A stretch of DNA of 64,000 bases from Chelydra serpentina (Eukaryota; Chordata; Testudines; Chelydridae). The notes beneath the pieces were generated by a model that made no database searches, was not told the DNA's origin, and saw nothing but the letters and a program-made list of their open reading frames with translations. The stretch is from positions 62,001 to 126,000 of the forward strand of contig JBAIAC010000028.1 of assembly GCA_037349315.1 (NCBI GenBank). The letters run 5' to 3'. Of this stretch, positions 42,202 through 53,716 are shown piece by piece. How positions within the stretch are numbered: position 1 is the first letter of the stretch; the number at the start of each line of letters is the position of its first letter. Made by a program: the position numbers and the translations under genes.

Positions 42202-43428
42202 GCTCATGGTGCCAGTGATGTCCTGTGGACCTGCCCTGAGCCTGACCCTGCTCCCCTCCCCGCTGTGGCCTGCAGTGCTGCCAGCAGGGGAGGGCTGGGG
42301 CTGGCGGTGCCCTGGGGTGGAGTGTAGGCTGAGGGGCATTTGCACTGGGTGGTTGAGGATGGGGCCTTTGCCACAGGGGGTTGGGTGAGTCAGGTGCACT
42401 GGGGCAGAGGACTTGGGGACGGGTGTTGGCGTTGGAAGGGGGATCTTGCTGGGGGGTGCCAGCATCAGGGCAGTTCTGGAGCTCTGTGCGTGCCAAGGTA
42501 ACTACACTGCGGTGTCATCACCGTGGGAACCAGAGAGCCTGAGCTTCATGCCTCTGGCTCCAGCCCGGCTCCAGCCATCAGACTGCGTGCCCATTCTCCT
42601 TTCCACCCACACTTCCACCCAGCTGAGCGCCTGGGCATGTGACTGGGAGAGCCACTGCTCATCCCTGAGGCCTTTGGGGGCAGCCCCAGTCCCATTGCCC
42701 ATCAGCCCCTTGGCACAAGGCACTGGGTGGAGGTGCCAGAGCTGTGCCCACTCTAGCAGCACTGGATCAGTTTCCTTCTCAGGTTCGTGCAGTGCCCTGG
42801 GGCTGCTTTGGCGACCTCCCTCCTCCTCCTGTCTGGCTGCAATGCTCAGAATTCCTGCCCGGGCTCTGCCTGTCCCTGTCCCTGGGGGTTGGCTGCACCC
42901 TCAGGGCCGGGAAAGGCCAGAACTATGGCAGGAATCTTAATAGATTGAGACAAAGATGCGAGATGGAGTCAGAATGTGCTGGAGTCATGTAAATCCCAGC
43001 GTGCTGGGGGCTGAGTGTGAGTTCCGGCACCAGTGCTTTCGGTCCTTCACCGAAAGACCAGGTGTACAAAGTCAGGCACTGACCCATCCCAGCACTAGCC
43101 CTGAGCCTCCCTCCTGGAGCGGGAAACTGAGGAAGCTGGCAGAGAGCTGTCGTCCCACCAGTATCTCGCCCGCCCCCAGCTGGCCAGCCGGTGGCACAGT
43201 GATGACACGTATGCCAGTGACTGGCCCTGCAGCCTTGCACAATGGATGGACATCCCTGCTCCTCATGGCTGCCTCTGCTTAGCCTGACAGACATTCGCGA
43301 TGTGCTGCTGACTTGCTGTAGGGGCCGGGCCAGGCTGGCTGTGAGCCTCCCCAGTCCCCTCCCCACGCAGCAGCATCTCTGCCTCTCGCTGCACCCCACT
43401 CCCCTCCACGGGGCCTGGGAGATGCGAT
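42202..43428. other. No gene recognised
   Basis: Open frames overlap on both strands without domains. Confidence 0.4.
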
Positions 43429-43630
43429 TAGGGTGACCAGATGACCGTCCCGATTTTTCTTCTTTTGTCCCGCGTCCCGACCGACACATGGTCGGGACGC
43501 CATTTGTCCCGATTTCTGGGCTTCGTCAGTACTTCCTTTTTTTTTTTTTTTAACCTCAACAAGTCCGGCGGGAGGGGCTCCCCCCCTCGGACAAGTCCCG
43601 ATTTTGGGGTCCTCGCATCTGGTCACCCTA
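43429..43630. mobile_element. hAT-type MITE, TAGGGTGACCAGATG family
   Basis: 202 bp with ends TAGGGTGACCAGATG and CATCTGGTCACCCTA and a perfect 8-bp duplication GATGCGAT (43421-43428 and 43631-43638). The longest of the three copies here, with a T-homopolymer inside. Confidence 0.93.
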
Positions 43631-43723
43631 GATGCGATAGCCCCAAATTCAGCAGCACAGACACCTCCCAGCTCAGGATGAAGCTGGACCCGGCAAGACG
43701 GGGCTGGTGGTGGGGAATGGCTC

Positions 43724-44154
43724 TGTCACGGAGTGTGGGGGAGTCAGCGCCCTGCACCCCTCTTCCTGGGATTCACCGTGACTCTCAGCCAGCCAGGAAA
43801 ACGGAAGGTTTATTGGACAATAGGAACACAGTCTAAAACAGAGCTTGTAGGTACAACCAGGACCCCTCAGTCAAGTCCTTCTGGGGGGCAGGGAGCTTAG
43901 ACCCCAGCCCTGGGGTTACGTTTCACCACCCAGCACAAAACTGAAACCAAAACCCACCTAGCAGGCTCTCTCTCTCCCCCCAGCTCTTCCTCTAGCCTTT
44001 GTCCAGTTTCCCGGGCAAAGGTGTCACCTGGCCCCACCCCCTTCCTGGCTCAGGTTACAGCTCAGGTATCTGTCTCCCATCCCCACTGCAGACAGCCCCA
44101 GTAAAACTAGACGATATTCCCCGGTCAATCTACCCCGCTCCCCACTCCGTCACA
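43724..44154 (-). mobile_element. Solo Gypsy-type LTR
   Basis: 431 bp, TGTCACGGAGTGTGG...CTCCGTCACA on the plus strand, with a perfect 5-bp duplication GGCTC (43719-43723 and 44155-44159). It is close to the LTR at 11337-11791, sharing the same upstream and downstream blocks. AATAAA on the minus strand. Confidence 0.93.
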
Positions 44155-44159
44155 GGCTC

Positions 44160-45132
44160 TAAAAATCACTTGCCCCGTAACAGCAGCCTCGCCACCACCC
44201 AACGACCTCCTGCCTATGGGAGACCGAACAATGACAGCTGGGGGGGGCTGGTGCCCCTTCCAGACAGAGGCAGCCCTGCCATGGGGATCCCCGTGAAGTC
44301 TGGGCTGCTGCCATGCACCGTACCCAGCCCCCACCACTCTGGGCATGGCGTGCACTCTCCATCAAACCCTTAGCCAGTCCTCAGCACTGCTGTGTCTGTG
44401 CTGCGCACTCCAGCCTGCATGCAGGCTCATGGCCGTTCTCCAGCCGGGGCCCTGCTGCACACACAAGGTGTGCCTATGCTTCAGTGGGGCGCCAGCCTCC
44501 CGCCTGGGGAGACAGACGCGCGCTACAACTAGCCGTGTGGGCCAGCCCCCCTCGCACCAGCCCAGGAAGCAGAGTGGCTCTGTGCTCAGGTGGCTGGGGG
44601 GTGGCCCAAACCTCTGCCAGTGCCGCAACAGCCACGCTGCTGGTTTCAGCACACTTGGTTGAGCCCATCTTCCGGTCCCCAGAGCAGCGCAGCTGGAGTC
44701 TAGGGCCTTGTCCACGGTCAGGCAGGGACCAACACACGGTGCTCTGATCACCAGCCATCCGGCCTCTCCCCACCCTGGGCTAGCTCTCCCAAGAAGCATG
44801 GGGTGTGCTGGGCCTGTGAGTACCAAGACTGAGCTGGGTCCCAAGGGGCTGAGGAAATCCTTGCCAGGGGACCAGAGCAAGCTCCAGTCTAACCCCAGCA
44901 CCAAGCTGCCCGCACCTCCCTGTCCCCTAGACAAACACTGCGGGGGAGGGTGCTGGGGGGTGCAAGAAAAGAGACACCTGCAGGCCATGTGGGAGGGGCA
45001 GGGACTTGGACGGCACCCAGACTGGGCTGCTTTGCTGGGAGGCCTCCGGGATGCCAAGAACCTGAAGGGAGATTAGTCTGACCTGCATGATTGGCTTGAC
45101 CGGTGACATTCCCTGCAGGCTGCCTGGGGCGT
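44160..45132. other. No gene recognised
   Basis: GC-rich anonymous sequence. No domain, RNA gene or repeat family was recognised. Confidence 0.4.
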
Positions 45133-45140
45133 GCTCCAGG

Positions 45141-45313
45141 CAGGACTGGCTCCAGGCACCAGCAAAGGAAGCACGTGCTTGGGGCGGCACATCCAAAGGG
45201 CCGGCATTCCAGCCATTCCTGGGGCGGCACGTTTCAAGGACCATTTTTTGTTTGTTTGTTTTTGCTTCGGCGGCATGGTGCTTGGGGCAGCAAAAAAGCT
45301 AGAGCTGGCCCTG
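45141..45313. mobile_element. hAT-type MITE, CAGGGCyGGCTCTr family
   Basis: Ends CAGGACTGGCTCCAGG and TAGAGCTGGCCCTG. The flanks GCTCCAGG and GCTCCGGG (45133-45140 and 45314-45321) match at 7 of 8 bases. It contains two 'cttggggcggca' modules. Confidence 0.88.
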
Positions 45314-45937
45314 GCTCCGGGCCAGCAAGCACCAGGGGCAGGACGTCTGGCACATGGGGGGTGTGGACCCTAGCACAGCCTTCTCCTAGGGTCTGGGGGG
45401 TGATATGCACCCAGCTAGGCCCTGCCGACTCCCCCGTGGCCGACCCCCAGACGCTGCACTGAACCCTGCAGATGTGGCCTGTCCACGTCTCCCAGCGGCA
45501 AGGTTAACCCTCTTCCTGCTGACCTCGCGTGTGGCCTCTGCTACCCATTACAGGAGCCAGCCACCAACGCAGGCCTGGCACGTGAATCCTGGCAGTCACC
45601 AGCCCCCTGCAGTGGAGAGGGTGAAAAGGCCCCTGTCAAGCAAACTGAGTCCAGTGGGGCCATGGGAACGCTGGGGAAGGTTGTGGCTGGGGCTGCTCCC
45701 AGCTGCAGGGTCAGGGTTCATTCCCAGCTGGGAGGAGCATGGAAAGGCCACATCCCGCCAGGAGGGAGCCGGAAGGCAAGGCACACCCTTGCTTTCTGGG
45801 TGCTCCTGCTCCTGGGAGGTTAGTCCCTACGTGGCCGCCAGGAAGATCCGGGGCCTGCTGGGAGGAGCTAGGTGCCCACAGCATTCCCGCTGCAGCCGGA
45901 GAGGCTGGGAAGTAGCTGAGCCCCACCTCTACAGAGA
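45314..45937. other. No gene recognised
   Basis: Spacer between two hAT elements with no recognisable coding or repeat content. Confidence 0.4.
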
Positions 45938-45945
45938 CACCCTAC

Positions 45946-46040
45946 CAGGGCTGGCCTTAAGCCGATTCCAGTGATTCCCCGGAATCGGGCCCTGCTGTTG
46001 TTCTTCACGTGGGGCCCCGCACCTGCTAAAGCCGGCCCTG
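45946..46040. mobile_element. hAT-type MITE, short internal-deletion copy
   Basis: 95 bp with ends CAGGGCTGGCCTTAAGC and GCTAAAGCCGGCCCTG. The flanks CACCCTAC and CACCCTGC (45938-45945 and 46041-46048) match at 7 of 8 bases. An internal 'gattcc' inverted repeat is present. Confidence 0.85.
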
Positions 46041-46048
46041 CACCCTGC

Positions 46049-46398
46049 CCCCCAGCTCCCACCCAAATGCTCGGGAGCTGCTCCCTGGGCCCTTCTGGGC
46101 CCCACCCTGCCCGGGTGTGTCTGCACAGAGCCCCTTGCCCTCTGGCTGGCTGGGCCCCTCTGGCCCTTGTCACTGCCCCTGGGGCCAGGCGCACAGGCTG
46201 TGCTGGGTGACAGCCAGTATGGGGGAGCGGGAGTGGGAGAGTGACTGGTGCAGTGACAGGGGAAGGGGAGGAGGTCTGGGAGTGCGTGGGGGGGGAGGAT
46301 CTCACCCCTCCCGTGGAGGGAACAGTCAGTGTCTCCCAGCAATGCCGGGCTGGTGCCACCAGAGAGACAACTGCGCAGGGTCCAGATGCCTCTACTAC
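46049..46398. other. No gene recognised
   Basis: Anonymous sequence between hAT insertions. Confidence 0.4.
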
Positions 46399-46406
46399 TT
46401 CCTAAA

Positions 46407-46728
46407 CAGTAGCGCAGCCAGGTCCGGAGCGCAGGGGGAGCGGCGCTATAAAAAGGCGCCTCCCCCGGTACTCACCAGGCAGCGCTCCGGGTCTTCGGTG
46501 GCACTTCGGCAGCGGGTCCTCACTCGCTCCGGGTCTTCGGTGGTACCTGCCGCCGAAATGCCACCGAAGACCCAGAGCGCCGCCGGGTGAGTGCAAGAAG
46601 CGGCGCTTAAAAAGAAGCGTCACCATTTTTTAGCACTGCTAAAAAAAGGCGCCGCTTCCTTTTTAAGGCGCCGCTTCTGTTCACAGGGAGAGCGGCTGCT
46701 CCCCCTGCTCCCCCCGGCTACGCTACTG
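46407..46728. mobile_element. hAT-type non-autonomous element, CAGTAGCG family
   Basis: 322 bp with ends CAGTAGCGCAGCC and GGCTACGCTACTG and a perfect 8-bp duplication TTCCTAAA (46399-46406 and 46729-46736). Internally it has 'gctccgggtcttcggtgg' repeated and shares the 'agggggagcggcgctataaa' block with the other two copies. Confidence 0.95.
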
Positions 46729-46736
46729 TTCCTAAA

Positions 46737-47876
46737 GGGATGTAGCCGTGGGAGGGGCCCCAGGCACTTGGGGCCATGGACTCTCTGTCCTGGGGGAGTT
46801 TTATTGAGATTTCTGCTGGGGCGTCCCAAGGGATGTGGGGATGCTTTGGCCTGACCTCCTTGTCATTCGTCCTTTGCTGCCTGCTCCAATTTCTGCTCTC
46901 CCAGGGATGCTCGCCCCCTGCACTCCCAGCTGTCGCTCCCCAGGGCAGGGCAAGTGCTGCGGCTGAGTCCGGTGGATCTGCAGTGCTGAGTGTTCCACCC
47001 AGGCACTCTGCCACCAAGCTGGCCTGGGCCAGGCTGCTGCAGTGCTGCTGCTTCTGGCCCCACCAACGTGGGATTAGCACGCTGGCAATGGAGCATGTTA
47101 GGGGGGGTGCAGTGGCTCAGGATGGGCTGGCTCAGGAGCCAGAGCCTGCTCTCAGGCTGGCCCTGGAGGTATGCGAGGACCAGGGTGGGCAGGAGTTGAG
47201 GCTACATGGGGGGGAATGTGTTTCTGGGGCACCGAGAGGCAGTGATTGGGGTGTGGGCTGGTGTGTGTGACCCAGGCCTCTGGGCAGGGGTGGCGATGCT
47301 GGGTGAGTGGGTGAACCCCCTTCCTCTGCTGACACCATGGGCAGAGTCCTCTGTGATGGGTGCTCTTCTCCCGGGGCGGGGGGGGAACGTGGAGATCTGT
47401 GTTTGTGGCTCTGCCTGTGTTTTCATGTGTTAGCAGGAGGGTGAAAGTGATTCTCCAGGGGATTTGCAACACCAGCTAGGGCTGCAGGGGCTCTGCAGGG
47501 TCCAGGCTCTTTGGATTCAGGTCTGTGCAGGTTTGCTTGGTTCCTGGGCTGGGGTCACTTGAACGGTGTTTTAATAAAAAAAAAGCCTCTGGAGAAGGAA
47601 GCCCCTGCCTACCTCGCCCCAGGGCCAGTGGAGACGGCTCGGCTGTGTCACAGCCACTGTCACTATCACTGATCGGTCCATCAGCCATGCAAATCATTCT
47701 GTCAAGTGCCCTTCATGTCACTCTGCCTGGCATGTGGCATTGCCCTCTCTCATATCTGAGCTGAATACATGCCAGCTAAAAATCCAGGGAAGCCTTCCGG
47801 TGCTCATTGGCAGGCAGGGGGTGGTACGGGGTACGCCAAAGCTGCCTGCTCTATGCACGCACCTGAATCCTCCATG
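46737..47876. other. No gene recognised
   Basis: No domain or repeat family was recognised. Confidence 0.4.
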
Positions 47877-47881
47877 CACGC

Positions 47882-48606
47882 TGTCATGGAGTCACCCGGG
47901 ATGATGCTCTGGAACTACTTCATATGAAACCAGCCAGGACTCTGGGGGAGCCTCCTCTCTCTGAGCATACTGTCACCAGGGAAAGAAGCTTACACAGCTT
48001 CGACCTTCCTGGGTCTGATTTCAGAGCATTCAGTATCCCCTTCCACACCGTGCGCTTCCCGCAGCGAGTCCACCTGGGTGAGGCTCCTGGGGAAGCCAGA
48101 GGGCCCTGCACCCCAACTCCGCAGTCAGATGTGACTCTCAGCCAGCTAGTAAAACAGAAGAGTTATTAGTCAATAGGAACACAGCGTAGAACGGAACCTG
48201 TTAGCACAGAAATCAGTGACTTTCAGCCAAGTCCATCTTGGAGGGAGGGGAGCCTAGAGCCAGGGCTCTGGCCCTGCCCCTGTGCCCAAGGCAGCTGAGA
48301 CTGACTCGCTTCCAGCTGCCTGGCCCCTGCCCTGCTGGTTGCTCCTTCTCTGGCCTTTGTCTCGCTTCCTGGGCCAAGAGTCACCTGGTCGCATCCCCCT
48401 CCTGGGTCTCAGGTTATGAAATGGAGGCCATAGCATCCATGCAGGCAGCTGGAGCAGCGCCTGCAAAAGTCACACCCTTATTCCCACCACCTAGACATTG
48501 GTGCAATGCACAGGTAAACTGAGGCACAGACAGCCTTCATGCAAAACAGTAAGACTCACTTAGGTTCACATACAGCATAACAAAGGAAAATTCCCACTTC
48601 GTCACA
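47882..48606 (-). mobile_element. Solo Gypsy-type LTR, diverged
   Basis: 725 bp, TGTCATGGAGTCACC...CACTTCGTCACA on the plus strand, with a perfect 5-bp duplication CACGC (47877-47881 and 48607-48611). The internal 'gtgactctcagccagctagt' and 'ggaacacagcgtagaacgg' tie it to the other LTRs of this family. Confidence 0.92.
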
Positions 48607-48611
48607 CACGC

Positions 48612-49427
48612 TTTGTTGGCTTGTCCTTCGGCAAGGTGGAGCAGGGGGTGTTCCAGATCTGGTTTGGTGTTTGTTTGCTAGTATTGTTTCTCAATTAGAC
48701 TTTGCTCCAAAATACAGGCGTGGCTGAAATCCTCCAGGGGGCAGAGGGGGTTGCTGGTGACTTACAAATCCTATGAATTGAAGCGTTTCCAGGAGTCCTG
48801 TTTAAACCAGTGCAGCCTTCCCCCTGCAGTGCTAAAAACCCAGCCAGACAGCATCACACTAGCTACATGGTCCAGAGCACAGCAAGAATGACTCCAACAC
48901 CTCTCCGCTCGGCCGAGGCTCACCACTGATGGTCATTGGCTAACAGCCATGGGTACTGTGACTGCTGACATTAGGAGAGGATTTAAGGATGCTGAGTCTA
49001 GCAGGAAAAACCAGTACCATGGGCTTTGCTGGCTCCTCTAGGCCCCTGCAGCACACTGGTGCCTCAGACAGGTGCCTCACCAGCTCTCTCCAGTCCACCA
49101 CACTGCTGGTACGAAGCTGTAACCCTTTGCGGGGGGGGGGGGGGGGGGGGGGGAGGGGAGGGGAGGGGCAGCAGCCACTAGAGGGTGACACGCTCACTCT
49201 CTTGAGCTAGCCAGGCTGCATCCGAAGCTGGTTGTGCAGCCTCCCCACTACACTAATGGGCTTGTTAATCTAGTGGAGAAAAGCAGAACAAGAGCTGATG
49301 GTTGGAAGCTGAAACCAGATCAATTCAGGTTAGAAATAAGGCACCATTGGAATAAGCTTCCAAGAGACGTGATGGACTTCTCCATTTCTTGATGTCTTCA
49401 GATCCAAACTGGCTGCCTTTCGGAAAG
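48612..49427. other. No gene recognised; poly-G run at about 49131-49153
   Basis: The only notable feature is a G-homopolymer of about 22 bases followed by GGGGA repeats. Confidence 0.45.
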
Positions 49428-49432
49428 GTGGG

Positions 49433-50328
49433 TGTGACACTTTTCAGGGTTCTTGGAGGTGTCTGGCGTGCATCACTGCTTCCAGCTTTATCTGTGCCCA
49501 CACCTGGTGCTCCCGATTCTGCCAACCACTGGCAGCACAAGGGCTCCGCTAGCCCTGCTCTGTCTCGCTTCAGACTAGCAATTTACACACACCCTTTGTT
49601 ACACTTGAGTGTCCAGTCCCTTGTCTTCTGGACACCCTTGCTGCCAGGGAAGCAGTGCACCCCGGTTTCACCTCAGTTTAACACCCCACTTAGCACAAGG
49701 CATGTAGATGTGTCAACAGTAACAAAAGGGCAGTTTATTTAGCAGAGCTTGAGATAGATTCAAACTAAAGGCAACGAAAAGGATTTGAAAGTAAGGTTAC
49801 AGAGAATGGCTAGCCTAGAATTATTAACAAGTTATTTTCCAGTCTAATAAGGTATTTGTCACCCAATAGTCAGCTCGTACAGTCCTTGTCTGATCTGCAG
49901 GGCTGGGATCCACTTTTCATGAGCCGCCCTTGCTGGCAGAATGTTGATTCCGTAATGGATAATGTTTGTTGCCCTCTTTCCCTCTCTGCTACAGTCCCAG
50001 ACCTTTGTCTGTATGAAATCAGGTCTGCGTCTGCCCCAGGCTGTACAGATGGGGCTGGGCTGGGTCAAGGGCTGTTGATTGTTCTCAGTGTTGAGACCCA
50101 GCCTGCCGCAGGGGATAAGTTCCCCCCCCCCGCCGCCCCAGTTTTAGAAGCCAAGGTCTACACGGTACCGAACTCTACAAACGTTTCCAGGATAAACAGC
50201 CCCAAACAGCCTTGAGAACCAGCAAACTGTTAGCTTTCAGTGGAGACCCACACAGCCCTTTGGGTGGAATATTGCAAAGCTGGGCCGACACAGAGGAGCT
50301 ATACCTGCCCGAGTATGCCTGTGACACA
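49433..50328 (-). mobile_element. Probable solo LTR
   Basis: 896 bp, TGTGACACTTTTC...GCCTGTGACACA on the plus strand. The flanks GTGGG (49428-49432) and GTGAG (50329-50333) match at 4 of 5 bases. AATAAA is readable on the minus strand (tttatt, about 49734). The family is not one I can name, and the exact ends are inferred from TG...CA plus the imperfect duplication. Confidence 0.5.
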
Positions 50329-50333
50329 GTGAG

Positions 50334-51915
50334 CTATAGTCAAACACACATTAGTGGGTTCACTACAGAGGGAAGGCTGAAAATGAATGGCCTGTGCTAT
50401 ATAGGAGGTTTCCCTAGCTTATGGTCTCATGGTCTTGTCTGGGCTCAAACTCTGTGCCTCTATGAAGTGAAGAGCCAGTGGCCTGGATGGGGGAGAAGCG
50501 AGCCACTGTGTCAGGCATGGCTGCACAAATGGGTGCTGAGCCTTAAGTCCATGCTCAGAACAGGAAAAGAGCGTTGTCCCTTGAGGAGAAAGTTCCGTAG
50601 TTTTCAAGCTGTCACAAAAGGCAGTCGGGGTGGCGGGAGGTGCTGAAAATCTTATTATAGCCTAGAGAAAAGCAAATCTCATCCCCCCCCCCCCCCACAT
50701 GCCCTGCCTCTTCAGGGCTGAGCGTTCTCTGCCAGCCCCCCAGCGCAACCCCCCCCCCCCCCCCCACACACACACACGCCCCCTCCGTTCTATAGGGGTA
50801 GCATTGGAATCAGTCACACATGTTTGACGGCAAAGGTGAGGGGACTGGGCAAATGGCTGACTGAGTCAGGGTTATGGTTGAGACCCACTTCCCCAGTATG
50901 GTCATTGCCAGATGGCTGCTAGGCCAGGATCGCAGGCTAGGCTGCATTCCTCTTGGCCAGAGGTTCCCGGAACACACTGACGTCTGTGGTGACAACCCCA
51001 TCAGTACATTCAAATTTTAGGATGTCTGGGTGGCTTTTTCAGTCCCACACTGTGGAATCCCCTTTAATCAATACTAACCCTGCTAGGGACAGCCAAGCCT
51101 GTCTGGTGAATCTTCAGTGCACGTTTCACTAGCGAGCCACAGACGCTGGTAACCAAGGCAACATTGGTATTTTAAAACACCAGGCATACATAACTACACA
51201 CATGTAAGGCACGATTTAAAAAATTTGTCATAAAAACAATAATCTGCGCACAGAAGCCAGCAAAATTAGTAACCAGGAAATTATTTATTTAACTGTGATG
51301 TCCAGATAAATTCAGCCACCAGCCCCAAAGACCTGGTTAAAGCTGAGGGGTGGGTTAACCACCCTGCTTCAAGATAACTGGAAAGAGCAGTTAAGCCTCC
51401 TCAAGAAGTGAGATAGCTGGAGACAATTGATGCTACCGCCCAAGGCAGTCAGCCCCAGGACGAAGCCTGAGCAGGACTAAGCCATATGTTTTGGGGGTTT
51501 CCATGGGCCTGGTTGCAAATACTGTGGCTAGGGGATTGCTTGTCAGGGTGTGTGTGAGAGACACAGCCGAGAGCATGGCTCTGAGGGAGCACAGACAGCG
51601 CTTCCTGGGGCACAGGACTGGCTGGAAAGGCAGGGTTGGGAAGTATGAGCCAGGAAACTGCCTGCAGCTGTTTGTTCCCGCTGTTTTCAGGGAGAGCAAC
51701 ATTTGAGGACATGCTTGGTGAATAAATGGGATTGTGCCAAAGAAATACCTGACTCGTCATCAGCTTCTCCCCCTGATGGAAACAACCTAGCAAGGCCCCC
51801 TCCGTTCTTGGGTTAAGGGGCAACAATACTTAGTCAGCCCCCTTTACCATGGGATCTGGGTGCGTCACAACCTAACACATTTACCCTCATATCCCTTGTG
51901 CATCAGGGCAGGGCC
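50334..51915. other. No gene recognised; two C-homopolymers
   Basis: C-runs at about 50682-50696 and 50749-50765, the latter running into (CA)n. No domain or known repeat was seen. Confidence 0.4.
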
Positions 51916-51919
51916 AAGA

Positions 51920-52055
51920 TTCAAGAACTGAGGTCCAGAGGGGCTAAGTGACGTGTCCAAGGTCACACATAAAGTCTGTGGCAGAGAAGAGAATGGACTC
52001 CAGGTTTCCTCCTAAGTCCCAGGCTCCTGCCCAGACTCTGCTTTAAACAGCCCTC
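51920..52055 (-). mobile_element. MIR/CORE-type SINE fragment
   Basis: 'gaggggctaagtgacgtgtc', 'ccaaggtcacacataaagt' and 'gtggcagagaagagaatgga' form the reverse-oriented MIR left half. Confidence 0.85.
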
Positions 52056-52073
52056 TTTGTGTACAGCTCACTG

Positions 52074-52328
52074 TGGGCTGGTCTACACTACAAACTGACA
52101 TTGGCATAGCTATGGCTCTCTGGGGTGTGAACAGTCCACACCCCGGAGAGATGTTGCTGTGCCGACCTAACTCCCGGTGTGGACAGAAGTCAACAGAAGA
52201 CTTCTTCCATCAACCTAGCTACCACCTCTTGGGGAGGTAAATTAACCACGGTGATGGGAGACCCACTCCCATCGCTGCCATGAGTGTCTATGCTGAAGTG
52301 CTCCAGCAGCGCATACACAGCACTTGCT
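52074..52328. mobile_element. Truncated MITE (GGGCTGGTCTACACTAC family)
   Basis: Starts GTGGGCTGGTCTACACTACA and has 'gccgacctaactcccggtgt', matching the left half of a very abundant turtle MITE. It ends where the Penelope-like sequence begins. Confidence 0.7.
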
Positions 52329-53650
52329 GAAGGAATATGGGGACTCAGAGAACCATCCTTGGACCACTCACCACACAAAGGGCTGGCTCCTTGCAGGACA
52401 CAACTGGCTTCCTCCAGAAACTCTGCAACATTAGTAACCTTCCTCAGAACACCATCCTCGCTACCATGCATGTCACCTCCCTATACACCAACAGCCCTCA
52501 CAATGACGGCATCGCTGCCTGCCCAACTATCTACAGGACAATAGATACCCCTCAGATACCACCCCAAACACAGCACCAGACTCATCCATTTCATCCTCAC
52601 CCATAACCATTTTACATTCAACAACAAACACTTTGTCCAAACCATGGGCACAGCCGTGGGTACTAGGATGGCTCCCCAATATTGCAACTTCTTCATGGGC
52701 CACCTTGAGGAAGAATTTCTGGACAAACGCACCACAAAACCAATGATACATCTGAGATACATCAATGATATTTACATCCTCTGGACAGACAACGTAAGCT
52801 CCCTCATAGCTTTCCACCACAACTCCAACAACCACCACCCATCAGACTTTCTCTAGAGAACTCCCACACCTAGGCACCATGATCAGCTTCAGCAATGGAA
52901 ACCTATACACAACTATATACAAGAAACACATGGGTCCCCACACCTACATCCACAGATCCAGTAACCATCCCAAACATACCAGGAAATCTGTTAGCTACAG
53001 CCAGGCATTCAGATACCACAGAATATGTTCCTTGGAGAAAGTCCAGGGTACACACCTTAACACACTTAAAACTGCCTTCACCAAACCCCAGAGAACTAAT
53101 TCCCATGAAGAAACAAACCCCACTGACCCACACCACTTGTTGTCACCTACCACCTCACACCGGAACCCATATGGTGTATCATTAAACAGTTACAATCTAC
53201 ACTGGATGGCAACCATGTCCTGAAAGAAATTTTCCCCAACCCCGCTCTTCTGGTCTTCAAACAACTCCCCCAGCCTCACTAAGCTCATGCTTAGAAGCAA
53301 GCTCTCCACAGACCAGGACACACCAACTCAAAGTGGTACCAGCACCTATCATAACAACAGATGCAAAACCTGCAGATGTAGTGCCCCTGATGTGATGCTC
53401 AACACCCCCACAACACACCTTTCAAAATCCATGGGCCCTGTACATGACTGTCACAAAATGTGGTGCACCGCATCCTGTGCACTAAATGCCCCACCAACAA
53501 TCACTACACTTTTGAATGAACTGACATAGAAAAATGATCCTTACGCTTACGAATCTGTTCCACCTTATGACACTCTGGGACCGTTCCCAGACCCAAGGAA
53601 GAGCTCTGTGTAAGCTTAAAAGCTTGTCTCTCTTGTTACCCACACACTCT
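52329..53650 (+). mobile_element. Penelope-like retroelement, RT and endonuclease region, decayed
   Basis: Reverse transcriptase blocks in order: LQDTTGFLQKLCNI, then LPQNTILATMHVTSLYTNSP, then MGTAVGTRMAPQYCNFFMGH and LRYINDIYILW. These match the Penelope-like consensus rather than LINE or LTR elements. The catalytic motif reads YIND where two adjacent Asp are expected. After several frameshifts, a Cys-rich part (CKTCRCSAPDVM) suggests the start of the GIY-YIG endonuclease. The end contains 'aagagctctgtgtaagctta', the usual 3' region. Stops and shifts show that it is dead. Confidence 0.85.
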
Positions 53651-53716
53651 AGGGCACCTCACCTTTACCCTTCCATGGGCTCAAGGCATAACCCAGTTAA
53701 TTTAGGCACCCCCATC

